8,999 bases of DNA. Source: an uncultured Bacteroidales bacterium (GTDB lineage Bacteria > Bacteroidota > Bacteroidia > Bacteroidales > UBA932). The translations under genes and the position numbers were made by a program. A model generated the notes under the pieces. The model had not been told where the DNA came from, ran no database searches, and saw nothing but the letters and a program-made list of their open reading frames with translations. The DNA lies in contig CALCHD010000184.1 in assembly GCA_937901105.1 (NCBI GenBank), positions 1 to 8,999 on the forward strand, in the 5' to 3' direction. Shown here piece after piece: positions 6,108 through 8,999 of the stretch (the first letter of the stretch is position 1; each line of letters opens with the position of its first letter).

Positions 6108-8999
6108 ATGAGCGGCAAGAAGAAACAGGAATATATCTACATAAAAGGGGCGAGAGCCAACAATCTTAAGGGAATTGACTTGAATATACCACGCGGCAAG
6201 CTGGTTGTGGTGAGCGGATTGAGCGGCAGCGGAAAGTCATCGCTGGCGTTTGACACCCTCTTTGCAGAAGGGCAGCGCCGTTTTGCCGAGAGCCTTTCCT
6301 CATTTGCCCGCCAGTTCCTTGGCAGGATGAGCAAGCTGGCAGTTGACAAGATTGAGGGAATACCCCCTGCCATTGCCATTGAGCAGAAGGTGAATACCCG
6401 CAATCCCCGTTCAACTGTGGGGACCACTACGGAAATCTATGACTATTTGAGGCTGCTGTTTGCCAAGATAGGCCGTACCTACTCGCCAGTTTCAGGTGAA
6501 GAGGTGAAGTGCCATACGGCAAATGATGTGGTGGAATTTATCGGGAATATAAACAATGATGGTCCCGACAGCATTACAGCATACATCCTCGCAGAAATCG
6601 GCTGGGTGGAGAATGCCAGCAAGGTGGAGAAGCTCCTTTCTGTGAAGGATGCCGGATATGCAAGGCTTTTCTCTGCAAGCAAGGGGATGGTGAGGCTGGA
6701 TGCAGTGCTGCAGGATATTGATTCCTTTGCAGGCGAACCGCTGTACATAATGGTTGACAGAATCCTTGTCCCTGCCGGAGCGGGTGAGGGTGCAGGTTCT
6801 GGGGCGGAAGAGAGGAAAAGTGCCGGATTGGGGGCTGAAGAGGAGAAACATGCCGGAGCGGGTGAGGGTGCAGGTGGAACTGGAGCCGGGTTCCTTTCGG
6901 AGGATGAGGTCTCAAGGTTGCTGGATTCTGTGCAGACTGCGTTCAATGAGGGTGAAGGGAAGCTTGTGGTGGCCCTCCAGCGGGGGCGTGGCGGAGAGGT
7001 GTCTCTGCACCGCTTTTCAAACCTGTTTGAAGCGGACGGTATCCGTTTTGAGAAACCTAATGAACTGATGTTCAGCTATAACAATCCTATTGGAGCGTGT
7101 CCGGTATGTGGCGGATACGGCAGCATGATAGGCATTGACGAGAGCCTGGTTGTTCCTAATGCATCCCTTTCAGTATACGAGGGTGCCATTGCCTGCTGGA
7201 GAGGAGATGTGATGGGCAAGTTCCTTAAGGAGTTCATTATGGTTGCGCATAAGTTTGACTTCCCTATCCATAAGCCATATGCAGAGCTTACCAAGGAGCA
7301 GAAGAGGCTTCTATGGAATGGCAACAGCAAGTTTACCGGAATTACGCCGTTCTTTGAGATGGTGGAGAGCATGCGCTATAAGATTCAGTACAAGTATATG
7401 CTTGGCAGGTATTCCGGAAAGACTGTGTGCAGGGAGTGTGAAGGAAGCCGCCTGCGCAAGGAGACCAATTATGTGAAGATTGGTGGCAAGACCATTACGG
7501 AGCTGATGGATATGAGCATAACTTCGTTGAACAGGTTCTTCAAGGAGCTGAAGCTTGACAAATATGACGCGTCGGTTGCAGAACGTGCCATAAAGGAGAT
7601 ATGCAGCCGCCTGAACTATATAGAGAATGTGGGGCTGGGATACCTTACCCTCAACCGCCATGCAAATACATTGAGTGGCGGTGAGAGCCAGAGGATCAAT
7701 CTTGTGAGCTCGCTGGGCAGCAGCCTTGTGGGATCGCTGTATATTCTGGATGAGCCGAGCATAGGACTTCACCAGAGGGATACCGGCAGGCTGATCTCTG
7801 TGATAAAGGATTTGAGGAATCTGGGAAATACAGTCCTTATTGTAGAGCATGATGAGGAGATTATCCGTTCTGCAGATGAACTTATAGACATTGGTCCGTA
7901 TGCAGGTGTGCATGGTGGAGAGGTTGTGTACCAGGGTGGCGTTGAAGAAGGTATTGCTGCGGCCCTTAAGGGACGCAAGGAGGGGGATACCTCTTCCAGC
8001 GGGTCACTGACAATTGATTATTTGTCGGGAATAAAGAAAATTGAGATCCCTTCAAAGAGGAGGGAGTGGAAGCATTATGTGGAGATTTGCGGTGCTATGG
8101 AGCACAACCTTAAGAATGTGCAGGTGAAGTTCCCGCTGGGGGTGATTACCGCCATCACAGGTGTGAGCGGCAGCGGTAAGTCTACACTTATTGGCGATAC
8201 GCTGTATCCGGCGCTGGCAAGGCATTTCCAGCAGTTTGGGCTGAAGCCGGGTGCGTTCAAGGAGCTGCGCGGTGATCTTGGCAGGATTTCCGGAGTGGAG
8301 TTTGTTGACCAGAACCCTATTGGCAAGAGCTCACGCTCAAATCCGGTTACATATCTGAAGATTTATGATGATATCCGCAAGCTCTATTCAGAGCAGCAGT
8401 TTGCAAAGGTGAACGGTTTCGGACATTCTCATTTCTCGTTCAATATAGATGGCGGAAGGTGTCCGCAGTGCTTGGGAGAGGGTTTCATAACTATTCCTAT
8501 GCAGTTTATGGCTGATATAAAGATGGTTTGCGAGGAGTGTGGCGGAAAGAGGTTCAAGCCGGCTGTGCTTGAGGTGAAATACCAGAACAAGAGCATCAAT
8601 GAGGTGCTGGACTTGAGCGTTGAGGAGGCAATTGCATTCTTTGGGGCGCAGAAGGAGACTCTGGCCAAGAGGATTGCCCAGAAACTGAAGATTCTTGATG
8701 ATGTAGGCCTTGGCTATGTGCAGCTTGGCCAGAGCAGCAGCAGCTTGAGCGGCGGCGAGAGCCAGAGGGTGAAGCTAGCCCAGTTCTTGAGCAAGGATTC
8801 CGGCGGCAAAGGTGCCGTTGCCGGCCCTACGCTCTTTATCTTTGACGAGCCTACAACAGGATTGCATTTCCACGATATCAAGAAACTTCTTGCAGCGTTC
8901 AATGCCCTTGTAGACCGCGGACATACCATAATTGTGGTTGAACACAACCAGGACGTGATTGCTTCTGCCGACTGGGAGATAGAACTCGGTCCGGAAGGT
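6108..8999 (+). CDS. uvrA: UvrABC excinuclease subunit A (3' end cut by the window)
   Basis: UvrA is the dimeric ABC-type ATPase that finds DNA lesions and loads UvrB. The frame stays open to the window edge: 964 codons are visible, and the protein breaks off at IELGPEG, probably a few dozen residues before its end. The first nucleotide-binding half has Walker A GLSGSGKS (K43), signature LSGGESQ (522-528) and Walker B ILDEP (D548, E549). The second half has Walker A GVSGSGKS (K691), signature LSGGESQ (880-886) and Walker B IFDEP (D913, E914). A four-cysteine zinc module is formed by C785, C788, C808 and C811. Earlier there are single CxxC pairs at C331/C334 and C441/C444; the extra CxxC that E. 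coli UvrA has before the first of these reads LFEADG here. A Gly/Ala/Glu-rich insertion occupies residues 223-261. The ATG at 6108, two bases after the rsh stop, suggests translational coupling. Confidence 0.97.
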   Translation, partial: MSGKKKQEYIYIKGARANNLKGIDLNIPRGKLVVVSGLSGSGKSSLAFDTLFAEGQRRFAESLSSFARQFLGRMSKLAVDKIEGIPPAIAIEQKVNTRNPRSTVGTTTEIYDYLRLLFAKIGRTYSPVSGEEVKCHTANDVVEFIGNINNDGPDSITAYILAEIGWVENASKVEKLLSVKDAGYARLFSASKGMVRLDAVLQDIDSFAGEPLYIMVDRILVPAGAGEGAGSGAEERKSAGLGAEEEKHAGAGEGAGGTGAGFLSEDEVSRLLDSVQTAFNEGEGKLVVALQRGRGGEVSLHRFSNLFEADGIRFEKPNELMFSYNNPIGACPVCGGYGSMIGIDESLVVPNASLSVYEGAIACWRGDVMGKFLKEFIMVAHKFDFPIHKPYAELTKEQKRLLWNGNSKFTGITPFFEMVESMRYKIQYKYMLGRYSGKTVCRECEGSRLRKETNYVKIGGKTITELMDMSITSLNRFFKELKLDKYDASVAERAIKEICSRLNYIENVGLGYLTLNRHANTLSGGESQRINLVSSLGSSLVGSLYILDEPSIGLHQRDTGRLISVIKDLRNLGNTVLIVEHDEEIIRSADELIDIGPYAGVHGGEVVYQGGVEEGIAAALKGRKEGDTSSSGSLTIDYLSGIKKIEIPSKRREWKHYVEICGAMEHNLKNVQVKFPLGVITAITGVSGSGKSTLIGDTLYPALARHFQQFGLKPGAFKELRGDLGRISGVEFVDQNPIGKSSRSNPVTYLKIYDDIRKLYSEQQFAKVNGFGHSHFSFNIDGGRCPQCLGEGFITIPMQFMADIKMVCEECGGKRFKPAVLEVKYQNKSINEVLDLSVEEAIAFFGAQKETLAKRIAQKLKILDDVGLGYVQLGQSSSSLSGGESQRVKLAQFLSKDSGGKGAVAGPTLFIFDEPTTGLHFHDIKKLLAAFNALVDRGHTIIVVEHNQDVIASADWEIELGPEG
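6773..6875 (+). repeat. Nested in-frame direct repeats encoding a Gly/Ala/Glu-rich insertion in UvrA
   Basis: A perfect 25-bp direct repeat lies at 6773-6797 and 6851-6875. The copies are 78 bp (26 codons) apart and both encode AGAGEGAG. Between them is an imperfect 30-bp tandem duplication at 6801-6830 and 6831-6860, encoding GAEERKSAGL then GAEEEKHAGA. All spacings are multiples of three, so the uvrA frame stays open. Together these encode residues 223-261 between VDRILV and SEDEVSRLL, where E. coli UvrA passes directly from VVVDRFKV to its next helix. It looks like a flexible surface linker that grew by repeat expansion. Confidence 0.9.

Larger units (their letters stand above)
388..8999 (+). 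other. Predicted operon: amidase - uvrB - rsh - uvrA
   Basis: Four genes lie on the same strand with gaps of 29, 7 and 2 bases and no visible hairpin terminator between them. The two shortest gaps flank the (p)ppGpp synthetase, so uvrB, rsh and uvrA are very likely co-transcribed. The amidase is joined less certainly, because the 29-base gap could hold a weak promoter that I cannot recognise. The unit may extend past the window edge after uvrA. Confidence 0.65.

Noticed and set aside
6754..7068. Separate + strand open frame overlapping the UvrA low-complexity insertion, or a frameshift there
   Set aside because: The uvrA frame stays open and returns to conserved sequence on both sides; the other frame is a by-product of the repetitive G-rich sequence.

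Overview
The window looks like chromosomal DNA from a Bacteroidales-type bacterium, possibly an uncultured gut lineage. This is an inference. The start codons have A-rich or nondescript leaders instead of Shine-Dalgarno sites, the one promoter candidate fits the Bacteroidetes TTTG / TAnnTTTG pattern, and the first full gene is a secreted Amidase_3 protein with the layered N-terminal domains common in that group. GC content appears moderate (near half, not counted), and all confident genes lie on the + strand.

Layout. Positions 1-303 are stop-free in frame 1 and may be the 3' end of an upstream gene. Most of this stretch (47 to about 325) is a G+T-rich tandem repeat of 51 bp with about five and a half copies. 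A possible promoter follows at 332-363. Four tightly packed genes then run to the window edge: a secreted N-acetylmuramoyl-L-alanine amidase (388-1911), uvrB (1941-3944), a long RelA/SpoT-family (p)ppGpp enzyme (3952-6105) and uvrA (6108 to beyond 8999). The gaps are 29, 7 and 2 bases and I see no terminator between the genes, so they probably form one transcription unit.

How the genes fit together. UvrA and UvrB are the damage-recognition and damage-verification proteins of nucleotide excision repair. The stringent-response gene sits between them. Its synthetase motifs are intact, but its N-terminal hydrolase motif HDxxED reads HEATRG, so it probably makes (p)ppGpp without degrading it. Linking excision repair to (p)ppGpp synthesis by co-transcription is the most interesting biological idea here. 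The cell-wall amidase would be the first gene of the same unit.

Two repeat structures deserve attention: the 51-bp minisatellite next to the operon promoter, and a Gly/Ala/Glu-rich insertion of about 39 residues in UvrA built from nested in-frame repeats. I found no tRNA, rRNA, CRISPR array, insertion sequence or complete novel defence-like system.
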